Shown one piece after another: positions 35,469-42,886 of a stretch of 64,000 nt of DNA (positions are counted from its first letter, which is position 1; every line of letters starts with the position of its first letter). Position numbers and translations under genes: made by a program. The stretch lies in the NCBI RefSeq assembly GCF_017872975.1, contig NZ_JAGGJP010000010.1, positions 1 through 64,000 on the forward strand. The letters run 5' to 3'. The notes under the pieces were generated by a model, which was not told the origin of the DNA, did no database searches, and saw only the letters and a program-made list of their open reading frames with translations. Source of the DNA: Rubellimicrobium aerolatum (lineage in GTDB: Bacteria; Pseudomonadota; Alphaproteobacteria; Rhodobacterales; Rhodobacteraceae).

Positions 35469-35525
35469 GGCTCCCGTGCGAGCCAGATCCCTTCCCAAGG
35501 GATTCGCCACGAGCCTTCCAAAGGC
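35469..35525 (+). other. Three tandem hairpins, tRNA-like arrangement (candidate structured RNA)
   Basis: Hairpin 1: GGCTC/GAGCC with loop CCGTGC (35469-35484). Hairpin 2: ATCCCTT/AAGGGAT with loop CCC (35487-35503), which also reads as a five-pair stem with the seven-base loop TTCCCAA, the shape of an anticodon arm with anticodon CCC. Hairpin 3: GCCTT/AAGGC (35513-35525), or a seven-base loop TTCCAAA. No acceptor stem closes the set, so it is not a working tRNA. Confidence 0.4.
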
Positions 35526-35855
35526 GCCTGGTCCCCGGACGACCCACCGCGCGGCCAGTCCCTAAAATGCCACGCAACACGCAACGCCCGTTGCTGTCAG
35601 AGATCGTTAACCCCGCCCGTGCCATTCTCCCCGCGAGCGTGGCCCGGAGTCTCTCCCCCAACGCTCCCCTTGAGGCCCGCCCACGCGGCCTCCCCCCGCG
35701 CCGGAGGCCCCCTCGCCCCCGGTCGGTCTGTTTGACAGCGCGACGGGACCGCTCCCCCCGTCGCCCCCTGGGCAACCGCAAGGCCCCAGCCGCCGGCGCG
35801 TCGTGCACGCGCCTCCCGTGGGCCGGGCAGTCAATCCGGCACCACGGCCCCAGAC

Positions 35856-35890
35856 CCGCCGGCGCGCGAAGGGCACACGCGCGCCGGCGG
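35856..35890 (-). terminator. 13-bp perfect hairpin after the DUF3072 gene
   Basis: Stem 35856-35868 with 35878-35890, loop AAGGGCACA, all G/C. It stands 11 bases after the DUF3072 stop on the minus strand. No T-run, so it is either a Rho-independent-like 3' end or an mRNA end stabiliser. A further copy of the arm sequence CGCCGGCGCG occurs at 35791-35800. Confidence 0.55.
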
Positions 35891-35901
35891 CCTCTCTGGA
35901 C

Positions 35902-36123
35902 TCACCCCTCCTTCAGCCGGGGCGACCGTTCCTTCAGCGCGTCGATCCGCTCGGACGCGGCGGCCTTGCTCAGCCCCTCGTCGAACGCCTCCCCCGTCTC
36001 CTCGCACAGCGTCCGCAGATAGGAGGCCTGCGCCCCCGTCATCGGCTCGTCGCCCGTCACCCAGTCCTTCGGGTCCTTCTCGGCGTTCCCTTCGGGGTGC
36101 TGCTTGGCGTTGGCGTCGGTCAT
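35902..36123 (-). CDS. DUF3072 family small protein
   Basis: 73 residues, acidic and hydrophilic. WVTGDEPMTGAQASYLRTLCEETGEAFDEGLSKAAASERIDALK is the DUF3072 pattern, whose members are small proteins with one helical hairpin and no known activity. ATG chosen because GGAGAGGA lies eight bases upstream; a GTG 27 bases earlier has none. The upstream region reads GGAAC-N17-CATT, one base away from the EcfG consensus, and the leader resembles that of the small protein at 23245-23502. Confidence 0.8.
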   Translation of the reverse strand: MTDANAKQHPEGNAEKDPKDWVTGDEPMTGAQASYLRTLCEETGEAFDEGLSKAAASERIDALKERSPRLKEG

Positions 36124-36152
36124 GTCGTGTCCTCTCCGATTGCTGTTCACTG

Positions 36153-36178
36153 AATGTTCCAGCTCCCTCCGGGGTTCC
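36153..36178 (-). promoter_or_regulatory. Candidate EcfG-type promoter of the DUF3072 gene
   Basis: Minus strand GGAAC (36178-36174) and CATT (36156-36153) with exactly 17 bases between. One mismatch to GGAAC-N16-17-CGTT. The predicted start gives a leader of roughly 20-25 bases. Confidence 0.45.
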
Positions 36179-36187
36179 CGCCCTTGC

Positions 36188-36206
36188 CGCCCCCCTCACG
36201 GGGGCG
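36188..36206 (+). promoter_or_regulatory. Hairpin upstream of the pyrC-like gene
   Basis: CGCCCCC (36188-36194) pairs with GGGGGCG (36200-36206), loop CTCAC, followed by TTAAGG. It lies 35 bases before the ATG between divergent genes. It could be a leader attenuator of the pyrC-like gene, though no uracil-related element was recognised. Confidence 0.35.
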
Positions 36207-36241
36207 TTAAGGGTCGGCCGCAGCCAGCAGGGGCGACCGGC

Positions 36242-37534
36242 ATGACCACGCTGATCCACAACGCCGTCCTCATCGACCCCGAGGCCGGGACCGAGCGCCC
36301 CGGCGCCCTCGTCCTCAAGGACGGCGCGATCCTCGACATCCTTCCCGCCGCGCCCGAATCGCTCGACCGCTTCGCCGCCGTCCTCGACGCCGACCGCCGC
36401 CACCTCGCCCCCGGAATCGTCGATTGGGGCGTCAAGGTGAGCGAGCCGGGCGAGCGTCACAAGGAATCCTTCCGCTCCGCCGGCCTCGCCGCCGCCGCCG
36501 GGGGCGTCACCACCATGGTCACCCGCCCCGACACGCATCCGGCCATCGACACGCCCGAGATCCTCGAATTCGTCGCCCGCCGCGCCGCGCAGGACTCCCC
36601 CGTCCGCGTCCTCCCCATGGCGGCCCTGACCAAGGGCCGCGAGGGGCGCGAGATGACCGAGATCGGCTTCCTCCGCGACGCCGGCGCCGTCGCCTTCACC
36701 GACGGCGACCGCGTGACCGAGGACACCCGCGCCCTGTCCCGCGCCCTGACCTACGCCCGCAGCCTCGACGCCCTCGTCGTCACCCACCCGCAGGACCCCG
36801 GCCTGTCGCGCGGCGCGGTGATGACGTCGGGCAAGTTCGCCTCCCTGCGCGGCCTCCCCGCCGTCTCGCCCATGGCCGAGCGTCTCGGCCTCGACCGCGA
36901 CCTGACGCTCGCCCGGATGACCGGCGCGCGCCTCCACCTCGACCAGATCACCACCGCCGCCGCGCTCCCCGCGCTGGAACGCGCCAAGGCCAGCGGCCTC
37001 GACGTGACGGCGGGCGTGTCCGTCCACCACCTGACGCTCAACGACTTCGACGTGGGCGACTATCGCACCTTCTTCAAGCTGGTCCCCCCTCTCCGCCAGG
37101 AGGAGGACCGCGAGGCCGCCGTCGAGGCCCTCGCCTCCGGGCTCATCGACTGCCTCGGCTCCCAGCACACCCCCCAGGACGAGGAATCCAAGCGCCTCCC
37201 CTTCGAGGCCGCCGCCCCCGGCGCGGTCGGCCTCGAACTCCTGCTCCCCGCCTCGCTCCGCCTCGTCCACGCGGGCCGCCTCACGCTTCCCGCCCTGTTC
37301 CGCGCCCTGTCCCTGAACCCCTCCCGCCGCCTCGGCCTCCCCACCGGGCGGCTGGCCAAGGGCGCGCCCGCCGACCTCGTGCTCTTCGACATGAACGCGC
37401 CCTTCGTGCTCGACCGCTGGACGCTCCGCTCCAAGTCCAAGAACACCCCCTTCGACGGCGCCCGCCTCCAGGGCCGCGTGCGCGGCACCTGGGTCGCCGG
37501 CCGCCGCGTCTGGCCCGTCCCCGAGGACCGCTGA
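36242..37534 (+). CDS. Non-catalytic dihydroorotase-like protein (PyrC'/PyrX type)
   Basis: 430 residues with the complete amidohydrolase fold and a late ALFRALSLNPSRRLGL block, as in dihydroorotases. The metal and catalytic residues are missing: the HxHxR motif after LAPGIVD reads WGVKVSEPG, and the ATDHAPH motif with the catalytic aspartate reads GSQHTPQ. In Pseudomonas a similar non-catalytic protein (PyrC' or PyrX) is needed to assemble active aspartate carbamoyltransferase. That is the probable role here with PyrB. A true dihydroorotase must then be elsewhere. Its stop is directly followed by the plsY ATG. Confidence 0.88.
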   Translation: MTTLIHNAVLIDPEAGTERPGALVLKDGAILDILPAAPESLDRFAAVLDADRRHLAPGIVDWGVKVSEPGERHKESFRSAGLAAAAGGVTTMVTRPDTHPAIDTPEILEFVARRAAQDSPVRVLPMAALTKGREGREMTEIGFLRDAGAVAFTDGDRVTEDTRALSRALTYARSLDALVVTHPQDPGLSRGAVMTSGKFASLRGLPAVSPMAERLGLDRDLTLARMTGARLHLDQITTAAALPALERAKASGLDVTAGVSVHHLTLNDFDVGDYRTFFKLVPPLRQEEDREAAVEALASGLIDCLGSQHTPQDEESKRLPFEAAAPGAVGLELLLPASLRLVHAGRLTLPALFRALSLNPSRRLGLPTGRLAKGAPADLVLFDMNAPFVLDRWTLRSKSKNTPFDGARLQGRVRGTWVAGRRVWPVPEDR

Positions 37535-38140
37535 ATGCCCGAGATCACGACCCCCGCCGGCCTCCTGCTCCTCTGGGCGCTGCTCGGCTACCTCCTCGGC
37601 TCCGTGCCCTTCGGCCTCCTCCTGACCCGCGCGCTGGGCCTCGGCGACGTGCGCGCCATCGGCTCGGGCAACATCGGCGCGACCAACGTCCTCCGCACCG
37701 GCAGCAAGACCGCCGCCGCCGCCACGCTCCTCCTCGACGGCGGCAAGGGCGCGGCGGCCGTCCTCCTCGCCCGCGCGCTCGCCGGCCCCGACGTCGCGCT
37801 CCTCGCCGGGTTCACCGCCTTCCTCGGCCACTGCTTCCCGGTCTGGCTCGGGTTCAAGGGCGGCAAGGGCGTCGCCACCTTCCTCGGCGTCCTCCTCGCC
37901 GCCGCCTGGCCCGTCGGCGTCGCCGCCTGCCTCACCTGGCTCGCCACCGCCGCCGGCCTCCGCATCTCCTCGCTCGCCGCCCTCGTCGCGGCCGTCCTCG
38001 CCCCTCTCTGGGCCGTCCTCCTGGGCCGCCCCGAGGTCGCGGCCCTCGCCCTCGGCCTCGCGCTCCTCATCCTCATCCGCCACCGCGCCAACATCGCCCG
38101 CCTCCTCGCGGGGACCGAGCCGCGCATCGGCCGCAGGTAA
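37535..38140 (+). CDS. plsY: Glycerol-3-phosphate acyltransferase PlsY
   Basis: 201 residues, membrane protein with about five helices. The three PlsY motifs are present: [22 protein letters not shown], and a late [11 protein letters not shown] segment. Uses acyl phosphate to acylate glycerol 3-phosphate, the first step of phospholipid synthesis. The ATG follows the pyrC-like stop with no gap. The pyr genes followed by plsY is a frequent arrangement in this group. Confidence 0.95.
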   Translation: MPEITTPAGLLLLWALLGYLLGSVPFGLLLTRALGLGDVRAIGSGNIGATNVLRTGSKTAAAATLLLDGGKGAAAVLLARALAGPDVALLAGFTAFLGHCFPVWLGFKGGKGVATFLGVLLAAAWPVGVAACLTWLATAAGLRISSLAALVAAVLAPLWAVLLGRPEVAALALGLALLILIRHRANIARLLAGTEPRIGRR

Positions 38141-38246
38141 GGCACCCTTGGAGCCGCCGCCGAATGGACTACCTTCGCGCCCGACAGGGACCGGGACGGC
38201 CGCGCGCCACGCGACGCGCCACGAACGACAGCACGGAGGACGGCAC

Positions 38247-38633
38247 ATGACGGATGCGGAACCCGCCGGGGCGGACGAGGGAGTCGCCGGCAAGCGCATC
38301 CTCGTGGTCGAGGACGAGATGATCATCGCCATGCTGATCGAGGACATCCTGACCGACATGGGCGCGACCGTCGTCGGCCCCGCCGCCCGCGTCGCCCGCG
38401 CCATGGACCTGCTCGGGACCGAGGACGTGGACGCCGCCCTCCTCGACGTGAACCTCGCCGGAGAGACGACCACCGCCGTCGCCGAGGAGCTGCGCCGGCG
38501 CGGCATCCCCTTCGCCTTCGCGACGGGCTACGGCGTCAGCGGCCTGCCCGCCGGCTTCTCGGGCCAGCCGTTCCTCCAGAAGCCCTTCCAGGAACGCGAC
38601 CTGAGCCAGGTCATGGCCCAGGTCCTCGCCTGA
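38247..38633 (+). CDS. Single-domain response regulator
   Basis: 128 residues. A receiver domain only: acidic pocket in VVEDEM, phosphoacceptor D67 (LLDVNL), T93 in FATGYG, K112 in LQKPF. No output domain, so it acts by binding a partner, for example a histidine kinase or PhyR-like regulator, or as a phosphate sink. The ATG at 38247 has ACGGAGGA upstream; a longer reading frame to 38148 lacks this. No kinase gene is adjacent. The stop abuts the dapD stop, forming TGATCA. Confidence 0.9.
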   Translation: MTDAEPAGADEGVAGKRILVVEDEMIIAMLIEDILTDMGATVVGPAARVARAMDLLGTEDVDAALLDVNLAGETTTAVAEELRRRGIPFAFATGYGVSGLPAGFSGQPFLQKPFQERDLSQVMAQVLA

Positions 38634-39461
38634 TCAGTCCCGCAGCAGCTCGTTGATACCGGTCTTGGCGCGCGTGCCTGCGTCCACCCGCTTGACGATC
38701 ACCGCGCAATAGAGGTGCACGCCGCCCGCCGAGGGCATCGACCCGGCGACGACCACCGAATAGGGCGGCACCTCGCCATAGCTCACCTCGCCCGTGGCGC
38801 GGTCGAGGATCTTGGTGCTTCGGCCGATGAACACGCCCATGCCGAGGACGGACCCCTCGCGCACGATGCAGCCCTCCACCACCTCGGACCGCGCGCCGAC
38901 GAAGCAGTTGTCCTCGATGATCGTCGGCCCCGCCTGCATCGGCTCCAGCACGCCGCCGATGCCGACCCCGCCCGACAGGTGCACGTTCGCCCCGATCTGC
39001 GCGCAGGACCCGACCGTGGCCCAGGTATCGACCATGGTGTTCTCGCCCACATGGGCGCCCAGGTTCACGAAGGACGGCATCAGCACCGCGCCGCGGCCCA
39101 CGAAGGCCGACCGCCGCACGATCGCCCCCGGCACCGCCCGGAACCCCGCCTCGCGCCAGCGCGCGGCGTCCCAGCCCTTGAACTTGGTGTCCACCTTGTC
39201 CCACCAGACGGACCCCTGCGGCCCGCCCTCCATCGGCCCCATGTCGCTCAGCCGGAACCCCAGCAGCACGGCCTTCTTGGCCCACTGGTTGACGGTCCAC
39301 CTGCCGTCCGCCTGCCGCTCCGCCACCCGCAGCGACCCGCCGTCGAGCGCCTCCAGCACCGCCTCCACGGCGTCCCGCGCCTCGCCCTTCGTGTCGGGCG
39401 TCAGCGCCGCGCGATCCTCCCAGGCGGCGTCGATGGCGGCTTCGAGGGCGGCGTGGGACAT
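38634..39461 (-). CDS. dapD: 2,3,4,5-tetrahydropyridine-2,6-dicarboxylate N-succinyltransferase
   Basis: 275 residues. An N-terminal helical domain (1-100) followed by the left-handed beta-helix of hexapeptide repeats ([40 protein letters not shown]). Transfers succinyl from succinyl-CoA to tetrahydrodipicolinate in lysine and diaminopimelate synthesis. The start [11 protein letters not shown] fits family lengths. No terminator separates it from the response regulator gene; the stops meet back to back. Confidence 0.96.
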   Translation of the reverse strand: MSHAALEAAIDAAWEDRAALTPDTKGEARDAVEAVLEALDGGSLRVAERQADGRWTVNQWAKKAVLLGFRLSDMGPMEGGPQGSVWWDKVDTKFKGWDAARWREAGFRAVPGAIVRRSAFVGRGAVLMPSFVNLGAHVGENTMVDTWATVGSCAQIGANVHLSGGVGIGGVLEPMQAGPTIIEDNCFVGARSEVVEGCIVREGSVLGMGVFIGRSTKILDRATGEVSYGEVPPYSVVVAGSMPSAGGVHLYCAVIVKRVDAGTRAKTGINELLRD

Positions 39462-39603
39462 GGATCGATCCTCCGGTTTGGGCCTTCGGGCCTCATAGGT
39501 CCCCGGTCCGGCCCACGCAATCCACGACGGTTCCGGCCACGGCGGGTTTGGTTTTCCGCCGATCCGTGCCACATCCCTCCGATCACCCAAGGACCCTTTC
39601 GCG

Positions 39604-40512
39604 ATGACCGACGACAGCCTGCCCGACCCCCGTCCCCCCGAGCCCCACTCCGCCGAGCCCGCGCTCCGCACCCCCCTGCGCGACAGCACCGAGGATCGCG
39701 AGACGGCGTCGCAGATCCCCGACACGGCGCAGACCCGCTCCGCCTCCTACCGCCTCGCCTTCGCCGACGACGACTTCCTGCTGCGCGAGGAGCTGCGCCC
39801 CGTCCGCCTCCAGCTCGAACTCCTCAAGCCCCAGCTCATGCTGGACGAGGCCGGGATCGAGACGACGATCGTCCTCTTCGGCGGCGCCCGCATCCCCGAG
39901 CCCGCCCGCGCGCAGACCGCCCGCACGCCGCTCCTCGCCCAGCTCTCCCGCTACTACGAGGAGGCGCGCCGCTTCGCCTATCTCGCCACCGAGTCGTCGC
40001 TGGTCGAGAGCCGGGGCCGGCGCGGCGTGATCGTGACGGGCGGCGGCCCCGGCGTGATGGAGGCCGGCAACCGCGGCGCGGCCGAGGCGGGGGGCCGCAG
40101 CATCGGCCTCAATATCGTGCTCCCGCACGAGCAGGCCCCGAACCCCTACGTCACGCCCGAGCTGTGCTTCAACTTCCACTACTTCGCGCTGCGGAAGATG
40201 CACTTCCTGATGCGCGCCGAGGCCGTCTGCGTCTTCCCCGGCGGCTTCGGCACGCTGGACGAGATGTTCGAGGCTCTGACCCTGATCCAGACCGGCCGCA
40301 TGGCGCAGGTGCCCTTCCTGCTCTTCGGCCGCGACTACTGGGAGCGGATCATCGACTGGCCCGCCCTGGCCGAGGCCGGCACGATCTCGCCCGAGGACCT
40401 GGACCTGTTCCGCACCGTGGAAACGGCCGAGGAGGCGCTGGAGGCGATGCGCACCTGGCCCGGCCGCACCCACAAGCGCGAGCACATCCCCGGCCGCGTC
40501 GCCAACGGCTGA
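39604..40512 (+). CDS. LOG family (TIGR00730) Rossmann-fold protein
   Basis: 302 residues. A 75-residue N-terminal extension is followed by the LOG core: [27 protein letters not shown], and [18 protein letters not shown], the nucleotide-binding and catalytic motifs. LOG proteins remove the base from AMP-type nucleotides (cytokinin-activating type); the bacterial role is usually unclear. Longer than plant LOG proteins and of the type II class. Followed by copies 3 and 4 of the repeat element. Confidence 0.9.
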   Translation: MTDDSLPDPRPPEPHSAEPALRTPLRDSTEDRETASQIPDTAQTRSASYRLAFADDDFLLREELRPVRLQLELLKPQLMLDEAGIETTIVLFGGARIPEPARAQTARTPLLAQLSRYYEEARRFAYLATESSLVESRGRRGVIVTGGGPGVMEAGNRGAAEAGGRSIGLNIVLPHEQAPNPYVTPELCFNFHYFALRKMHFLMRAEAVCVFPGGFGTLDEMFEALTLIQTGRMAQVPFLLFGRDYWERIIDWPALAEAGTISPEDLDLFRTVETAEEALEAMRTWPGRTHKREHIPGRVANG

Positions 40513-40519
40513 CGGGGCA

Positions 40520-40659
40520 GGGGGGCTCTGCCCCCCTCGGCCTGACGGCCTCACCCCCCGGGATACTTGAAGTCAAAGAAAGCCGGACGGAGGCTGCGGC
40601 CCTTCTTTGGCTCCAAATATCCCGGGGGTGTCTCCGAAGGAGACGGGGGCGGAGCCCCC
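40520..40659. repeat. Head-to-head repeat elements, copies 3 and 4, with flanking hairpins
   Basis: Outer hairpin GGGGGGC/GCCCCCC, loop TCT (40520-40536); then core GATACTTGAAGTCAAAGAA at about 40562-40580; then the same core reversed TTCTTTGGCTCCAAATAT at 40603-40620; then TCTCC/GGAGA (40631-40643) and GGGGGC/GCCCCC, loop GGA (40645-40659). The whole is an imperfect mirror image. It lies between convergent genes and so may serve as a two-way terminator. Confidence 0.75.
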
Positions 40660-40678
40660 ACGACCTTTGGGGCCGGAG

Positions 40679-41806
40679 CTACCGCCCGACCCACTCCCCG
40701 CCCGCCCGCGACGACCGCTGGCAGGCCCCGATGAACCACATCCCGTCCAGCCCCGAATCGATGCCGGGCAGCAGCGCCCCGTCGCCGCTCCCCAGGATCA
40801 GGTCCGCCGCGTCCGTGTAGATGGTCGCGAAGCCTTCCAGATAGCCCTCCGGGTGCCCCGGCGGGATGCGCGTCCAGCGATTGCCGCCGGTCCCGAGCCC
40901 CGCCCCGCCCCGCGTGACGATCCGCTTCGGCTCGCCCAGCGGCGCGTAGGTCAGCACGTTCGGGTTCTCCTGATGCCATTCGATCCCGGCCTTGGTGCCG
41001 TAGATCCGCAGCCGCAGCCCGTTCTCGTTGCCCGGCGCGACCTGCGACGCCCAGAGCATCCCGCGCGCGCCGCCGTCGAATCGCAGCAGCACATGGCCGT
41101 TGTCGTCCACCTGCCGCCCCGCTCCGAAGCTTTGCAGGTCGGCCAGCAGCGCCTCGACCTTCAGCCCCGACACGAAGCTCAGCAGGTTGAAGGCGTGGGT
41201 CCCGATGTCGCCCAGCGCGCCCGCGCCCGCCATTTCCGGGTTCGTCCGCCACGCCGCCTGCTTGTTGTCGCCCCCGGTCTCGACGCTCTCGGTCAGCCAG
41301 TCCTGCGCGTACTCCGCCTGCACCAGCCGGATCTCGCCCAGGTCCCCGCGCTCGACCATCTCGCGGGCCTGCCGGATCAGCGGATAGCCCGTGTAGTTGT
41401 GCGTGAGCACGAAGCGCGCCTTGGACGCCGCCACGGCCTGTGCGATCCGCTCCGCCTGCTCGGGCGTGGCGGCGAGCGGCTTGTCGCAGATGACGTGGAT
41501 GCCGGCCTCCAGGAAGGCGATGGCGGGGTCCGCGTGCATGTGGTTCGGCGTCACGATGGACACCGCGTCGATGCCATCCGCGCGGCCCGCCTCGGCTCGC
41601 GCCATCTCGCGGAAGTCGCTGTAGGCCCGGTCCGGCGCGATGCCGAGATCCCCGGCCGAGGCCCGCGCCCTCTCGGCGTCCGAGGACAGCGCCCCCGCCA
41701 CCAGCTCCCAGCGGTCGTCGATGCGGCTCGCGATCCGATGCACCGCCCCGATGAAGGCCCCCCGGCCCCCGCCCACCATGCCCAGTCTCAGGCGTCGTTG
41801 CGCCAT
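40679..41806 (-). CDS. Gfo/Idh/MocA oxidoreductase, left arm
   Basis: 375 residues. Rossmann start LRLGMVGGGRGAFIG, then ICDKPLAATPEQAE (the EKP-like lysine motif of the family), GALGDIGTHAFNL (with the catalytic aspartate and histidine) and a C-terminal sheet domain. NAD(P)-dependent oxidation or reduction of a sugar or sugar derivative. Last gene of the lacI-isomerase-dehydrogenase arm, with only 14 bases after the isomerase stop. Possible substrates follow from the mannoside context but cannot be named. Confidence 0.9.
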   Translation of the reverse strand: MAQRRLRLGMVGGGRGAFIGAVHRIASRIDDRWELVAGALSSDAERARASAGDLGIAPDRAYSDFREMARAEAGRADGIDAVSIVTPNHMHADPAIAFLEAGIHVICDKPLAATPEQAERIAQAVAASKARFVLTHNYTGYPLIRQAREMVERGDLGEIRLVQAEYAQDWLTESVETGGDNKQAAWRTNPEMAGAGALGDIGTHAFNLLSFVSGLKVEALLADLQSFGAGRQVDDNGHVLLRFDGGARGMLWASQVAPGNENGLRLRIYGTKAGIEWHQENPNVLTYAPLGEPKRIVTRGGAGLGTGGNRWTRIPPGHPEGYLEGFATIYTDAADLILGSGDGALLPGIDSGLDGMWFIGACQRSSRAGGEWVGR

Positions 41807-41820
41807 GGTTCGTCCCTCCC

Positions 41821-42876
41821 TCAAAGTCCCAGCATCGCCTTGATCGCCGCCTCGTTCCGCTCCGCGCCCGCGAAGTCGTCGAAGGCCTTCGCCGCCCGGT
41901 CGATCAGGTGGCCTGCGATGAACGGCGCCCCCTCGGCCGCCCCCTGCTCGGGCGACTTCAGCGCGCATTCCCATTCCAGCACCGCCCAGCCGTCGAAGCC
42001 GTATTGCGTGAGCCTGGAGAAGATCGCCCCGAAGTCCACCTGCCCGTCGCCCAGGGACCGGAACCGGCCCGCGCGCTTCACCCAGGGCTGGTAGCCCGAA
42101 TACACGCCCTGCCGCCCGTCCGGGTTGAACTCGGCGTCCTTGACGTGGAACGAGCTGATCCGCTCGTGGTAGATGTCGATGAAGGCGAGGTAGTCGAGCT
42201 GCTGGAGCAGGAAGTGCGACGGATCGTAGTTGATCGTCGCCGCCACGTGCCCGCCGACCGCGTCGAGGAACATCTCGAAGGTCGCGCCGTCGAAGACGTC
42301 CTCGCCCGGATGGATCTCGTAGCCGTAGGACACGCCGTTCTCGGCATAAACGTCGAGGATCGGCCGCCAGCGCCGCCCGAGTTCCGCGAAGGCATCCTCG
42401 ATCAGCCCCTCGGGCCGTTGCGGCCAGGGATACAGGAACGGGAAGGCCAGCGACCCCGAGAAGCCTACGTGACGATCAAGGCCCAGCCGGCGCGAGGCGA
42501 CCGCGCCCTTCTTCACCTGATCGACGGCCCAGTCCTGCCGCCCCTGCGGGTTCCGGTGCAGCCGCGCGGGCGCGAAGGCGTCGAAGGCCAGGTCATAGGC
42601 CGGGTTCACCGCCACGAGCTGGCTTTGCAGGTGCGTGGACAGCTCGGTGATCTCCACGCCCGCCTCGGCGCAGGTGCCCTTCACCTCGTCGCAGTAGTCC
42701 TGGCTTTCCGCCGCGCGGTCGAGGTCGAAGAGCCGGGCGTCGAAGGTCGGGATCTGCACGCCCCGGTAGCCCAGTCCCGCAGCCCATCCGGCGATGTCTT
42801 TCAGCGAGTTGAACGGCGCCGCGTCCCCCGCGAACTGCGCGAGGAAGATCGCCGGTCCCTTGATCTGGCTGGTCAT
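41821..42876 (-). CDS. Sugar phosphate isomerase/epimerase (TIM barrel), left arm
   Basis: 351 residues, an AP-endonuclease-like TIM barrel. Metal ligands are expected from E and H in YEIHPGEDV, D and H in NYDPSHF, H in SFHVKDAEF and E near the end (VLEWECA). This is the pattern of xylose-isomerase-like sugar epimerases. It is longer than the right-arm isomerase and not obviously a close copy. Ten bases follow the lacI stop, so they share a transcript. Confidence 0.88.
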   Translation of the reverse strand: MTSQIKGPAIFLAQFAGDAAPFNSLKDIAGWAAGLGYRGVQIPTFDARLFDLDRAAESQDYCDEVKGTCAEAGVEITELSTHLQSQLVAVNPAYDLAFDAFAPARLHRNPQGRQDWAVDQVKKGAVASRRLGLDRHVGFSGSLAFPFLYPWPQRPEGLIEDAFAELGRRWRPILDVYAENGVSYGYEIHPGEDVFDGATFEMFLDAVGGHVAATINYDPSHFLLQQLDYLAFIDIYHERISSFHVKDAEFNPDGRQGVYSGYQPWVKRAGRFRSLGDGQVDFGAIFSRLTQYGFDGWAVLEWECALKSPEQGAAEGAPFIAGHLIDRAAKAFDDFAGAERNEAAIKAMLGL

Positions 42877-42886
42877 GTCGGTCCTT

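Larger units (their letters stand above)
35355..35901. other. 547-base structured noncoding gap
   Basis: No convincing gene on either strand: open frames here lack coding character and start sites. It holds a weak copy of the repeat element (35412-35433, CAACTTGGCCCAAATACG), three consecutive hairpins (35469-35525), a GCAAC/GTTGC hairpin (35581-35594), a GACGGG/CCCGTC pair near 35741-35761 and a very strong hairpin (35856-35890). The gap separates pyrB plus the lectin gene from DUF3072 and pyrC-like genes. Confidence 0.7.

Noticed and set aside
35469-35525. A tRNA-Gly(CCC) gene
   Set aside because: There is no closing acceptor stem, the D-loop lacks GG and the T-loop lacks the TTCRA pattern. 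Kept only as a structured-RNA candidate.
35418-35735. A 105-codon plus-strand frame in the noncoding gap
   Set aside because: No ribosome-binding site, arginine/proline/serine-rich composition and it crosses strong hairpins.
35732-35760. A TTGACA sequence as a sigma-70 promoter in the gap
   Set aside because: No acceptable -10 at 16-18 bases on either reading.
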